Below, piece by piece: positions 7,465-17,820 of a stretch of 64,000 nucleotides of DNA. Position 1 is the stretch's first letter; every line of letters begins with the position of its first letter. Origin of the DNA: Candidatus Poseidoniaceae archaeon (GTDB lineage: Archaea; Thermoplasmatota; Poseidoniia; Poseidoniales; Poseidoniaceae); NCBI GenBank assembly GCA_949372645.1, contig CASIAP010000005.1, positions 1 to 64,000 of the forward strand. The letters run 5' to 3'. Under the pieces are notes generated by a model, which was not told where the DNA came from, made no database searches, and worked only from the letters and a program-made list of their open reading frames with translations. Position numbers and translations under genes: made by a program.

Positions 7465-10400
7465 TCACTGCTGGCTTTGAGCATACTGTAACGCGTATTG
7501 CTGGGCATAAGCGGCGGCTGTAGCCGCATCATAACCTTGCGAAGCAAACTGCTGGTAGTATTGCTGGTAAACCGCATCATCCATCACTGAAGCTGCGGCA
7601 ACTGGAGCTGCGGCAACTGGAGTTGCGGCGACTGGAGCTGCGGCAGCTGCCTGTGAGGCATATTGTTGAGCATAAGCACGAGCTGTTTCCTCTGGATATC
7701 CTTGAGCAATCAATTGTTGAACGTATTGTTCAGTTTGGTCAATAACTCCACCGAATCCAGTCTCGCCGACTTCATATCCTTTGGTGTCATCTTCTGAACC
7801 CTTCCGAATAAACAAGAGTGTCAAGAGAACAACCACAACCAAAACTATACCGATGAGTCCTGGTAAAATAAAACCAGAAAGGGCACTTTCTGTTCCATCC
7901 ACTTCCTCCGAACTTTGAGGTTCATTCCATTCCCCATCGACATAGGTCCAGTCGCCAGACCATTGGCACTTCCCATCGATATCAAGAATCCAAAATCCGC
8001 CTGCTAAGGCCTCTAGAGGTGGTTCAACACCCTTACAGGCCGGTAAAATAATATCAATCTGTTTGTACACAGCGTTGATATAATCACTCCCTTCGGAAAC
8101 CTTGATGTAAATCGTCAGATTTAATGCTTCATTCAAATATTTACGATCAAGTTTAAGATCAAGAGAAAATGTATCTCCATCTTTGAGTTTATCCTGTATG
8201 GAATAGTCACCTAATGTATCATTTTGAAACTTCTCAGTAGAAGTGCCAACATCCAAAAGGAAACGGCCAAAGGCAATTTCGACGGTCACGTCACCAGTTG
8301 CTGCACCTTCGTTTCCAGCCAATATCGTACCGGTAATGGTAATCTCATCTGTCTGTGCTTGGCAAGGTGTGTTATCTTCTGAAGCTTTTACACAGTCTTG
8401 ACCACCGATTAGCAGTGAATAATCAAAATCCGGAATTTCATCGCCATATGTTGGAGATACTACTTCGAAATACATTTTATGTTCCAAAGAGAATTTACCT
8501 GCACCGTCGAACACAATCAATTCGAATCGTATTTGAGTCGTTGCAGCGGTTGAGACATCATCAGGCTCTGTTTGATTCTTGAACGTGTAAGCAAACATTC
8601 CATTACTTGCAGATGTTTGAACAAACGAATGACCGGTAATATCGAAATTGTCATCATCCCATTCAGCATCGAACAAAACCCTCCATTCATACCGCTCAAT
8701 TCCATTTCCGTCAAGTGAATCCTCGTCAGAAGAATTACTTGCATCGAAGTAAATTGTAACTGCTCCAGTATCATCAAGAGTAATTCGATGGACGTCCCAA
8801 TCTTCCCCTTGAATGGTATTGGTGCCAATGTGTTCTACTTGATCTGCATATCCTTCACGCATATCGATTTGAGCATCTGCAATTGGCTGGAATGAATCTG
8901 CAAAGACATCGTTGGTTTGAACGGTTACAGAGATCATTCGTGAATGGCCCGCTGCATCGTGAAGAATGAGAGTAATATCCCATTCTACGCCTTGAGCGCA
9001 ACCGGTTGCAGAAGCAAGGTCAATCTTACAGAATGTCGCCACTGGAGATGTATCGGTGATATGGTCAGTACCCGTTGCCATGGTGCTACCAGACCAAGAA
9101 CTTGGACCATCAAGAATCCAATCGGTTTCAAGTGATTCAGTCGTTTCTGTTGTGTAAGAGAAAGTCAATTCAGCATTACTCTTGATATAGATATCTGCAT
9201 ATCCACCAGTACTCGCATTATTATCCGGTACAACACCGTTTATTGCGAGATCTAGGCCATTCCCAAGAACACCAAAACCAGTTGGATAAGGTGTGACTTG
9301 ATAATTGAGCATATTTCCAAGAAGAGGTAAGGTCGAGGAGTCAGCACGTTCAGAATGGGTTGCAACGTCGATGGTTGAAATGATCATTCCACCCGATTGG
9401 TAACTGCAGACGCCCAGAATCGTATTTTTCTGGTCAGCAAGCGTTCCATCTTGCCGAATAATTCGTTGAAGTGTACCCTCTTTCTTTGATTCACTGTCGC
9501 CACCACAAACTGCTGGAATAGCAGTCACGCTTTGCTTCGACGTATCCAAAACAGCAGTCGCAACTGTACCACTTCCATCAAAACCTTGGAAAGAAGACAA
9601 AGCCACATTCTCCATCAATGGATGATAGGGGTCTGCGAATTTTGTGTCACCAAATTCAATCGGAGGGGAATCATCACTGGTTCTCGAATTGATCGTCAAA
9701 TCCAATGGTAGCCTTAGATTAAGGTCATTCTCCGTCCCGTAGACTTGGCTTGATTGAGGCCCAAGGTGGGCTTGAATTGTTCCACCTGCGGACATGAAGT
9801 TATTCAGAGTATTTTTCCTCTGACCTGAACTAAGTTTTTGGAAGTATCCACGGCCATTATCTTCTGCCGAAAGAGTCGTTTGCCATGGCAGTACAATCTT
9901 GTCGTAATGTGTAAACCAGCCACTCAAGAAGTAGGTATCCCAGTCGTTAATCTCGAATTGTGTGTATGACATTCCAAGAATGTTAAGGTCTTCTTTAATT
10001 GTAGAAGTTCGAGTTGAGGTGTCGGAAAGAATTGCCACGTTGATTTGGTCAGCAAAGGTTGCATGGAAATAACGAACGTTACCAGATGGATTCCCGTTAC
10101 TCAGTTCAGCATCGAAACTAATGTTGTATTCGTGTCCATCCACCCAGCCATTCCATGGAGTGAAAGTCACATCATGAAGTTCGTTCGAGTTCAAACTTAC
10201 AGCTGGACCAGCTGTTGTAGAGTGGGCCGTATTGCTGCTGGTCATGTCATAGATGTTCATGTTAAAGATATAATCACCAGCAAGAACTCCATTTATTGCC
10301 TTAAATTCCCAATTGTGGGCTAAAGCACTATCAATTGGCATTACACATTCCAAGGTTTGGTCATTCAAACAAATGAGTTTGTTTGGTGCATAAAGTGTGA

Positions 10401-13400
10401 TATCGACAGATTCAACATTGAAGATCACAGTTTCCCTGTTATTGGAGACAGATAATTCATCATCATTAAACCAAGACTTCCCAACTGTTGAATTGTCAAA
10501 GATCGTTTCAACATCAATCTTATAGACACCTGAATAGAATTCATGATTTCCAACGATGTCAGATGAACTTTGTTCTGCATCCACATTTGTTCGGGAGATG
10601 GTGTAAGAATTGTCTTCAACGAATGTAAACTCTTGAAGACTTATATTGTTAAAAGCAACACCTTTGAAACCGTCATTAATACCGTTTCGTCCATCATCAT
10701 CGGATTGGAATTCGAAGTTAATATCAATGGTTGAGCCAGCGAGGGATGTGCATTCATAGGCCCAATTCCCAGTGTTTGCATCAGTGGTATTGAGCATATA
10801 CAAGTGAGTCAAATCAATACTTGTAGTTTGGACAAGATCATTGGTGTTGAAGAAAACATTGTAATTACCAGCTGTACCATCGGTTGAAGCATCATCACCA
10901 ATGTAAGAGATTTCACTAAAGTCGATTGGTTCAGAAGCGTTGACGATGTTATCACCGTTTTCATCTTCTTGGCAAGTTCCATCTTCATTATAATCGTTCC
11001 ATTGCCCCATAACCACACTGCTGTAAGTTGCACCATCACGTAGAATATCAAGAGTCATTGCTGCATAATCATTGACATCGACAATAGTGGTTCCATCAGA
11101 ATCGATTCCATAGAAGGTATCGGCATAGTATTCGAAATTAAGGGATACGAAGTCACCGCTCATTGAAGTCAAATCTACATCAGGGATAGTAAGCGTTTCA
11201 TTGGCCCAAAGGTCACCATATCCGTTGGAACCCGTATCACAAGGATGTCCAAACCAATAGGCATAGCCTGTGTTGAAAATCTTATCTTGGCAACTCGCTT
11301 CACCATAGATTGCACCTTGAGGGTTTTGGCTTTCTTCATATCGGTAGCCTGCTGCCCCGCCTTCAAAGTTCTCTTCACACAAAGCACTTGGAGTGCCACA
11401 GTAAATATCAGAAGGAGTGGCAGAATAAACAGTTGCCTTGACATCAAAATCAACTGGTGTATTACCCCAGTTATTGGTAGCCACTTCAATGTCGAAGACG
11501 CCTTCTGCATACAATCCACCGGGATTGAAATACTCGAGACCTTCAACCATTGGGTCATAGAGATTGAATGGTGTGATATATCCGATGATTTCATCATTTT
11601 GAGATTGTTCATCCCATGAATTGCCGGAAAGTGTTGCGGATATACGATAGGTCGTATCATTCAGCAAATCAGCTGTAATCGAAGAAGTATATTCTTGTCC
11701 TGGGCCAAGGTTGTTGAGATTAATGCTTGTCTGTTGAACCTGTGGGTTTGTCTCGAAAGCAGTCGTCTGCTTCCAAATACTCAGGTTGTCAACTGCATAT
11801 CCATCTCGGCCTGTCCATAGACTTTCATTATCATCAGAAATCGAACCTTCAAAACCAGTTCGGAGACGGAATCGAATATCGACGGTCTCACCAGCCCAAG
11901 GGCTGAGGTCGAAGGCGCCAACGCCTTCTTCAGTGAAGTTATTCCAACCATAGTAGGTTCCGAATGAATAGACTCCGTAGTAATAAATTCCTTCAGGTGC
12001 GCCACCGATGGATTGTTTGTACATTCTGTCCATGTCAAATCCGCCCCACATTGATTCACCAGATGCACATGCACCAGCGATTTGAGCTGTTTGAGGGCAG
12101 GAAAGAGTAGACCAGCCTGTTTCAACACTGCCGATTTCAATCATTGCGATGTCATCCCAGACATCTCCAGCAAGGTATTGTCCGTTCGCATCCAAACTTC
12201 CCAGCACACCGTGTCCAAGGTGTTGGAACAGTTCGAGACTCATGAAAGCACGATCTGAGCCGGTCAAATCGACGTCTTCGAGAACCATTGCATCGTCCCA
12301 GTTTCGTCCGTATCCAGTCCAAGTGTCTCCACTGGAGTTGGTATCAGAGTAACCTGCCCACATGAAATCAGTTGGGTTGAGGTAATTCGCTGAAACGTTT
12401 GGATCATTGTTTCCATCGGTTGCACCCGTGGAATGGTTGGTTTCTTCGTGCCAGTATGTTGATTGATCAACATATTCTTCGTAGGACCACGTACATCCAC
12501 TACAGGATGCCTTGTTCTCTGGGGCATCCCAATCCATTTCGTAAACGGAAGTGTTGGATGAGTTCGCTTGGTCGACAACCTTCAACTCGACGTTGAGGGT
12601 CGCTTGTTGACCGTTGAGGACATCCATTCCGGTGTTGGTAACGGTGACGTTGATGTCACGAGTTCCTTCGCCGACAACGCCGTAGAATTTGTCAACAGGA
12701 GAAAACTCAATTGAAGAGACTGACAAATCTTTGCTGTCCATTTCAATGACAGAGATGGTGTCGTATTGTCCTTCCCAGCCGAAATTGTCTCTCCAGCCAG
12801 AGAATCGCCAATTTGCATGACCCACGACCAAATCGTCAGCTGAGTTAGCTGAACCTGCGAGTTGGCCTACGTCAACTACATTCGGGCGACGGCCTGAAGC
12901 ATACGACAACGGGCTTAAATGGCCGCCATTACCGTCTGAAAGAGTCACTTGGACCGTAGTTGGGAAATTCAAAAAGAATGAAGAAGTTGAACCGCCAGCA
13001 GAATCGGTCGTGTTTTGTTGATAAGCAATTGTCGGGTTAATGAAATCAGGCTCTTGATCGCCGTTCAAATCAGTAACTGCTACTTGCCAAGAGATGTAGG
13101 GGCCAAAATAAGCCAATGTCGGTGAGTTCCAAGTACCAACTGCGGAAGAGGTAACATACGTAACATTCTCCAAGTTGGCATCGTTGAGCACCATGACATC
13201 AATGACACCGTCTTTATCCATGTCCCCGATATCAAAATTTTCTGAAGTGACCGTGTTCATGTTAATGACGTGAGAGTTTGGTGGAGGATTGGTTGCACTG
13301 AATGTATAGGTAGCGGGATAGGTGTTGGTTAGACAACTGAACTCAATGATGCTCATATTGTCGTCATTACCTGGATTGGTGACTTGGCCTGAGCTGTAAT

Positions 13401-14286
13401 CAAGACCTTCACCACGATGAAGCCAAATATCATCATCAGTGCATGTGCCTGAGAGTCCACCTGTTTCGGTTTCTCCCCAGTCGCCAACTTCCATATTTCG
13501 GTATGTATTTTGCTGAGAGGATCCAAGAGTGGTGATCAATCCTTGCGTGTTGCTTGTGATTGGTCCACGGTATGTTACGACCCGTTGAGTGGTAATATCA
13601 GCCAACAAATCGAGGACGTATACGTCATCGTTTCCGTCTTGATTCGCATCGCCCACGGCAAGGTCCCAAGCCCAGAAGTGAGTAAATCGAGCACCAATAC
13701 TCCATGATTTTTCATCACAGCCACCGTTTTCGATGATGGTGACGTTTCCAGGTTCGCCAGCAGGTGCACCGTTAGCATCGGTCTTGAACGGGTTGTTTCG
13801 TTGGAAGATGACGATATCAGTGGCTGAGTCGCCAGTGAACTCACCAACTTCGATAAATTGAACATTTGAGAAGTCGTCCCATTCAGCGTTACGGCTCGTG
13901 TTCTTTGAAACCCAAATGTCTTGACGTTCGCTAAAATCGCCATTACCATCATTCCAGAGAATAGAGATCGTGTGCGTTCCATCTGTTGCCATAGCCAAAT
14001 CGTTGAAACCATCACAATTGAAATCTCCAATCGCTACATCATGCGGGTCGCGGTTGGTTGTGTATGAACGAGCCACAGACGCACTGGCTGTAGAAGCAAT
14101 GGCAAGGGTTGTCGAAAGTAACATCAGCATAACGAGAAACATGCTTAGGGCGCGGCTCTTGAGGTGGTGGTTCTTGGGAATCATCAACATCACTAATCTT
14201 CTCCAACCTCTGTTGCACTTTAATTCCTTTGCTTTCCAGTTCCAAGCGAAATCCGTAATAATGCTACGCAGTGGGGCGAATAACAT
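7465..14286 (-). CDS. giant FG-GAP repeat surface protein with membrane anchor and QGY-type cytoplasmic tail
   Basis: The ORF is 2,273 codons. A signal peptide (SMFLVMLMLLSTTLAIASTASA) begins about 45 residues in, so an internal start at ATG 14190 or 14184 is possible; a TATA-like tttttaaaa at 14308-14316 instead favours 14286. The ectodomain opens with FG-GAP/VCBS-like blades (IGDFNCDGFNDLAMA, VGDANQDGNDDVYVLD, IGDMDKDGVIDVMVL), then CARDB-like and jelly-roll-like beta domains with many Cys pairs, and a segment near residues 1430-1530 resembling a glutamine-amidotransferase-like fold. One membrane helix (about 2138-2160) leads to a 112-residue tail holding two related motifs, LIAQGYPEETARAYAQQYA and FASQGYDAATAAAYAQQYA, joined by a Pro/Ala linker. 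Likely an adhesin or binding protein; ligand unknown. Confidence 0.8.
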   Translation of the reverse strand: MLFAPLRSIITDFAWNWKAKELKCNRGWRRLVMLMIPKNHHLKSRALSMFLVMLMLLSTTLAIASTASASVARSYTTNRDPHDVAIGDFNCDGFNDLAMATDGTHTISILWNDGNGDFSERQDIWVSKNTSRNAEWDDFSNVQFIEVGEFTGDSATDIVIFQRNNPFKTDANGAPAGEPGNVTIIENGGCDEKSWSIGARFTHFWAWDLAVGDANQDGNDDVYVLDLLADITTQRVVTYRGPITSNTQGLITTLGSSQQNTYRNMEVGDWGETETGGLSGTCTDDDIWLHRGEGLDYSSGQVTNPGNDDNMSIIEFSCLTNTYPATYTFSATNPPPNSHVINMNTVTSENFDIGDMDKDGVIDVMVLNDANLENVTYVTSSAVGTWNSPTLAYFGPYISWQVAVTDLNGDQEPDFINPTIAYQQNTTDSAGGSTSSFFLNFPTTVQVTLSDGNGGHLSPLSYASGRRPNVVDVGQLAGSANSADDLVVGHANWRFSGWRDNFGWEGQYDTISVIEMDSKDLSVSSIEFSPVDKFYGVVGEGTRDINVTVTNTGMDVLNGQQATLNVELKVVDQANSSNTSVYEMDWDAPENKASCSGCTWSYEEYVDQSTYWHEETNHSTGATDGNNDPNVSANYLNPTDFMWAGYSDTNSSGDTWTGYGRNWDDAMVLEDVDLTGSDRAFMSLELFQHLGHGVLGSLDANGQYLAGDVWDDIAMIEIGSVETGWSTLSCPQTAQIAGACASGESMWGGFDMDRMYKQSIGGAPEGIYYYGVYSFGTYYGWNNFTEEGVGAFDLSPWAGETVDIRFRLRTGFEGSISDDNESLWTGRDGYAVDNLSIWKQTTAFETNPQVQQTSINLNNLGPGQEYTSSITADLLNDTTYRISATLSGNSWDEQSQNDEIIGYITPFNLYDPMVEGLEYFNPGGLYAEGVFDIEVATNNWGNTPVDFDVKATVYSATPSDIYCGTPSALCEENFEGGAAGYRYEESQNPQGAIYGEASCQDKIFNTGYAYWFGHPCDTGSNGYGDLWANETLTIPDVDLTSMSGDFVSLNFEYYADTFYGIDSDGTTIVDVNDYAAMTLDILRDGATYSSVVMGQWNDYNEDGTCQEDENGDNIVNASEPIDFSEISYIGDDASTDGTAGNYNVFFNTNDLVQTTSIDLTHLYMLNTTDANTGNWAYECTSLAGSTIDINFEFQSDDDGRNGINDGFKGVAFNNISLQEFTFVEDNSYTISRTNVDAEQSSSDIVGNHEFYSGVYKIDVETIFDNSTVGKSWFNDDELSVSNNRETVIFNVESVDITLYAPNKLICLNDQTLECVMPIDSALAHNWEFKAINGVLAGDYIFNMNIYDMTSSNTAHSTTAGPAVSLNSNELHDVTFTPWNGWVDGHEYNISFDAELSNGNPSGNVRYFHATFADQINVAILSDTSTRTSTIKEDLNILGMSYTQFEINDWDTYFLSGWFTHYDKIVLPWQTTLSAEDNGRGYFQKLSSGQRKNTLNNFMSAGGTIQAHLGPQSSQVYGTENDLNLRLPLDLTINSRTSDDSPPIEFGDTKFADPYHPLMENVALSSFQGFDGSGTVATAVLDTSKQSVTAIPAVCGGDSESKKEGTLQRIIRQDGTLADQKNTILGVCSYQSGGMIISTIDVATHSERADSSTLPLLGNMLNYQVTPYPTGFGVLGNGLDLAINGVVPDNNASTGGYADIYIKSNAELTFSYTTETTESLETDWILDGPSSWSGSTMATGTDHITDTSPVATFCKIDLASATGCAQGVEWDITLILHDAAGHSRMISVTVQTNDVFADSFQPIADAQIDMREGYADQVEHIGTNTIQGEDWDVHRITLDDTGAVTIYFDASNSSDEDSLDGNGIERYEWRVLFDAEWDDDNFDITGHSFVQTSASNGMFAYTFKNQTEPDDVSTAATTQIRFELIVFDGAGKFSLEHKMYFEVVSPTYGDEIPDFDYSLLIGGQDCVKASEDNTPCQAQTDEITITGTILAGNEGAATGDVTVEIAFGRFLLDVGTSTEKFQNDTLGDYSIQDKLKDGDTFSLDLKLDRKYLNEALNLTIYIKVSEGSDYINAVYKQIDIILPACKGVEPPLEALAGGFWILDIDGKCQWSGDWTYVDGEWNEPQSSEEVDGTESALSGFILPGLIGIVLVVVVLLTLLFIRKGSEDDTKGYEVGETGFGGVIDQTEQYVQQLIAQGYPEETARAYAQQYASQAAAAAPVAATPVAAAPVAAASVMDDAVYQQYYQQFASQGYDAATAAAYAQQYALQYAQSQQ

Positions 14287-14307
14287 GTCAGATTCACGTT
14301 TGGAACC

Positions 14308-14316
14308 TTTTTAAAA
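14308..14316 (-). promoter_or_regulatory. TATA-like box upstream of the giant FG-GAP protein
   Basis: On the minus strand ttttaaaaa lies about 26 nt upstream of the ATG at 14286. This is the normal archaeal TATA-to-start distance. It would give a leaderless message starting at 14286, or a 95-nt leader if the internal start at 14190 is used. Position-based inference. Confidence 0.4.
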
Positions 14317-14343
14317 TTCTCGTAAAGTTTCAACTTGGTTTTT

Positions 14344-15015
14344 TTAGAACTTACCTGCTAACCATCGAGGAGAAGGGCCCCATCCAGTTGCATCGCCACC
14401 GTGTACTTTGACAAGCTTTCCAGCAGAGAAAAGAGATTCAAGCCAAACCTCAAGTTTTGAACCTTCTCGTCCACCTAACTTTTTACTCGCAATCTCCTCA
14501 ATATCTTCTGTTTTGAGGGCTGTTATTCCGTATTCTCGGACAACAAGATGGAGGAGTTCACGAAGCCATGCTTCCGCAATAGGATCCACACTCATTGCCC
14601 CTTGAACGGGTTGGGGAGGTTCCATCTCTTCCAAAGTCGCCATCAGTTCAATCGGGTCAGGGCGAATAGGTGCTTTGAGGCCAAGTAATTCGAGTTCTTC
14701 AGCGAGATTTAACTTACCAATAGGGCGACGAACAACTGGTATTCGAGAGGGGTCAGGAGTTGGACCCATGTCGGCTGGTTTTTTATTCATCGGAGCGTCG
14801 CTGTCTTCCTTCAACTCCTCTTCGGTTGGAATCTTAATGCCTGAAGTATTTGTTGCCCGAACTTTAGACGCGATTGGCATAGTCCATCCTACGCCTTCTA
14901 ATCCGAGTTCTCCCACTCGTTGCTTTACCCAAGGTGCTTCACCTTCAAGAAGAACTTGGACATCGTGCTCGTCTGAACGAAAACGATAACGAACTTGCCC
15001 TCTGAGTTCAGCCAT
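14344..15015 (-). CDS. hypothetical protein with helical C-terminal domain
   Basis: I do not recognise this 223-residue protein. Residues 1-50 look like a small beta/alpha domain (QVRYRFRSDEHDVQVLLEG). A Pro/Asp-rich linker with basic patches spans about 50-140. The last 80 residues are helix-rich and could be a winged-helix-like or other small helical fold (AWLRELLHLVVREYGI, then EDIEEIASKKLGG). There is no signal peptide or membrane helix, so it is probably cytoplasmic. It lies 56 bp downstream of aconitase on the same strand and may share its transcript. Confidence 0.65.
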   Translation of the reverse strand: MAELRGQVRYRFRSDEHDVQVLLEGEAPWVKQRVGELGLEGVGWTMPIASKVRATNTSGIKIPTEEELKEDSDAPMNKKPADMGPTPDPSRIPVVRRPIGKLNLAEELELLGLKAPIRPDPIELMATLEEMEPPQPVQGAMSVDPIAEAWLRELLHLVVREYGITALKTEDIEEIASKKLGGREGSKLEVWLESLFSAGKLVKVHGGDATGWGPSPRWLAGKF

Positions 15016-15071
15016 TCATCTCAATCCATTTTGCAGTGGCTAATCAACTTGGTGATGTCGATGTTCTCTTT

Positions 15072-17741
15072 TTATTCCGATTTCGCAAGTTGGCGAAGAA
15101 CTGTATGTAAAATACCGCCGTTTCGATAATACTCGACTTCAACCGGTGTATCAAGCCTCACTTGAGCTTGGAAATTTGAACTCTCTCCACTCGGATGAAG
15201 GGCAGTAACCGTAAGCATTTGCAAGGGTTGGACGTCATCTCCAACAGGAATTGAATAGGATTCAGTACCATCGAGACCGAGCGTTTCATGCGATTCACCT
15301 TCTACAAAAGTGAGGGGAAGTACACCCATTCCAACAAGGTTAGAACGGTGGATTCTTTCAAAGGAAGTTGCAATGACTGCTTCAACACCAAGGAGATACG
15401 TACCTTTGGCAGCCCAATCTCGTGAAGAACCGGTACCATATTGACTTCCAGCGAGAACAACCTTTGCTCCGGCATAGGAATGTGCAGCATCATACACAGA
15501 AACGACTTCGCCCGTGTTGAAATCCATTGCATATCCACCTTCGGTTCCAGGAGCCATTTGATTACGAATTCGGACATTGGCAAATGTCCCTCGCATCATA
15601 ATCTCATGATTCCCCCTACGGCTACCAAAGGAATTGAAATCTCCTTTCGCTACATTACGTTCCACTAACCATTTCCCAGCAGGCCCATCTGCAGGGAAGG
15701 CTCCAGCAGGAGAAATGTGGTCGGTTGTAATCGAATCACCTAACTTTAACAGAACTCGAGCATCATCGATACTGGTAATCGGTTGAGGTTCTGGAGAAAG
15801 ACCGGAGAAGAAGGTCGGTAATCGAATGTAGGTCGAATCGGTTTGCCAAGGGTACAGAGGGCTGGGTTCGGAAGGGATACTGTCCCAACGAGGTTCATTC
15901 ATTGCATCTGCATACCGTTGACGGAACATATCTGGTGTAATTACACTCAGTGCTTCAGCCAACTGCTCATCACTCGGCCACAAATCACTCAGCATCACTG
16001 GTGTGCCGTCCTTTGAGATGCCAACTGGCTCAGTTGCCAAATCAATTTCTAAAGAACCTGCTAGTGCATAAGCGACTACGAGAGGTGGACTTGCCAAATA
16101 TGACGCTTTGACTTTACCATGTACACGACCTTCAAAATTTCGGTTTCCAGAGATGACTGAACCTACAATAAGACCTGCTTCATCAACGGCTGCTTCAATC
16201 TCTTCAGGAAGGGGCCCTGAGTTACCAATGCACGTAGTACAACCGTAACCAACAACGTGGAATCCCAGAGCGTTCAAATCTTCTTGCAGCCCGGATGCCT
16301 CGTAGTATTCAGTTACAACTCGACTACCAGGTGCAAGTGAAGTTTTGACCCATGGTTTGACTTCAAGGCCGTGAGCACGTGCATTACGTGCAAGAAGACC
16401 TGCAGCGAGCATGACCCCTGGGTTTGAGGTGTTGGTACACGAGGTAATTGCAGCGATGACAACGTCACCATGATTGAGATCATAGGTCTGACCGTCCCGT
16501 TCGACGATGGCGCCATTCGAGAGTTGTTCAGTGGAAAGACCGTGCCCATGATGCCCAAGTTCACTGGTGAGTGATTCCTTGAAATGATGTTTCATGTTGG
16601 TGAGATCTACTCGGTCTTGAGGGCGCTTGGGACCGGCGAGAGCTGGTTGAACTGTTGAAAGATCAAGTTCCAAAGTATCGGTATATGATTTTTCAGCATC
16701 ACCAGGTGAAAACCACAAGCCTTGAGCACGAGCATAGGCTTCGACTCCGGCGATTGCATCATCTTCGCGACCGCTTAAGCGAAGGTATTCGAGTGTACGT
16801 TCATCGACAGGGAAAAAGCCACACGTAGCACCGTATTCTGGCGCCATATTGGCAATAGTTGCTCGGTCAGCCAAGGTGAGAACAGACATCCCAGGTCCAA
16901 AGAATTCTACGAACTTTCCAACAACGCCGTGATTGCGAAGGATTTCTACGATTCGTAAGGTCATGTCAGTTGCTGTCACTCCGGGATTAAGAGCACCAGT
17001 GAGGCGCATTCCAACCACATCAGGAGCAAGCATGTAGATGGGTTGGCCGAGCATAACTGCTTCAGCCTCAATTCCACCAACACCCCAGCCAAGAACACCA
17101 AGACCGTTGATCATCGTGGTGTGTGAATCGGTTCCAACCAATGTGTCTGCAAGCCAAATCCCATCTTCTTGACGGGCAACACTGGCAAGATACTCGAGAT
17201 TAACTTGATGGACAATTCCACGTGAAGGAGGGACTGCTTGGAAATTATCTAAGGATTGTTGGCCCCATTTAAGGAAAGTGTAACGTTCCATGTTTCGATG
17301 GTATTCAATATCAAGGTTGAGTTGTAAAGCATCACTATGACCTCCATCAACATCGACTTGAACCGAATGGTCAATGACCAAATCGACTGGAACTTGAGGA
17401 TTGACCTTTTCAGGATCGCCACCCATTTCGACCATGGCGTCACGGAGTGCTGCTAAATCGACAACTGCAGGGACTCCAGTAAAATCTTGGAGAATCACTC
17501 GTGAAGGGCGGAACGGTATTTCGCCACGTTCGCCGTTTGGCGTCCATCCAGCAATGTTTCGAATGTCTTCATCTCGAACAAGGAAACCGTCGTGACCTCG
17601 GAGGGCACCTTCAAGCAATATTCGAATCGAATAGGGGAGAGAGGACGTGTCGATTCCATTTTCATCAAGCCCATCAAGGGCAAAATACTCTCCGCCAACC
17701 GAGAGACTGCGGCGAGCATTGTAAGGGTCGAGAGGCGTCAT
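15072..17741 (-). CDS. acnA: aconitate hydratase, AcnA/IRP type
   Basis: Interconverts citrate and isocitrate in the TCA cycle, in the cytoplasm, using a [4Fe-4S] cluster. At 889 residues it has the length of the AcnA/IRP1 class. The cluster Cys residues are visible in SCTNTSNP (near 440) and [12 protein letters not shown] (near 506). Substrate-binding motifs include [25 protein letters not shown] and the swivel-domain SRDWAAKG and [10 protein letters not shown]. The start [11 protein letters not shown] is the only reasonable one. The KorAB genes 1.3 kb away suggest this region carries oxidative TCA functions. AcnA in archaea is usually viewed as of bacterial origin. The call is secure. Confidence 0.96.
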   Translation of the reverse strand: MTPLDPYNARRSLSVGGEYFALDGLDENGIDTSSLPYSIRILLEGALRGHDGFLVRDEDIRNIAGWTPNGERGEIPFRPSRVILQDFTGVPAVVDLAALRDAMVEMGGDPEKVNPQVPVDLVIDHSVQVDVDGGHSDALQLNLDIEYHRNMERYTFLKWGQQSLDNFQAVPPSRGIVHQVNLEYLASVARQEDGIWLADTLVGTDSHTTMINGLGVLGWGVGGIEAEAVMLGQPIYMLAPDVVGMRLTGALNPGVTATDMTLRIVEILRNHGVVGKFVEFFGPGMSVLTLADRATIANMAPEYGATCGFFPVDERTLEYLRLSGREDDAIAGVEAYARAQGLWFSPGDAEKSYTDTLELDLSTVQPALAGPKRPQDRVDLTNMKHHFKESLTSELGHHGHGLSTEQLSNGAIVERDGQTYDLNHGDVVIAAITSCTNTSNPGVMLAAGLLARNARAHGLEVKPWVKTSLAPGSRVVTEYYEASGLQEDLNALGFHVVGYGCTTCIGNSGPLPEEIEAAVDEAGLIVGSVISGNRNFEGRVHGKVKASYLASPPLVVAYALAGSLEIDLATEPVGISKDGTPVMLSDLWPSDEQLAEALSVITPDMFRQRYADAMNEPRWDSIPSEPSPLYPWQTDSTYIRLPTFFSGLSPEPQPITSIDDARVLLKLGDSITTDHISPAGAFPADGPAGKWLVERNVAKGDFNSFGSRRGNHEIMMRGTFANVRIRNQMAPGTEGGYAMDFNTGEVVSVYDAAHSYAGAKVVLAGSQYGTGSSRDWAAKGTYLLGVEAVIATSFERIHRSNLVGMGVLPLTFVEGESHETLGLDGTESYSIPVGDDVQPLQMLTVTALHPSGESSNFQAQVRLDTPVEVEYYRNGGILHTVLRQLAKSE

Positions 17742-17820
17742 GGTTCAAGCCATACGGCTCTCGTCTATGAACAAAACCCTTCATCGAGTTTGGATGAAGT
17801 GCAGGTTGAGAATCGTTGGC

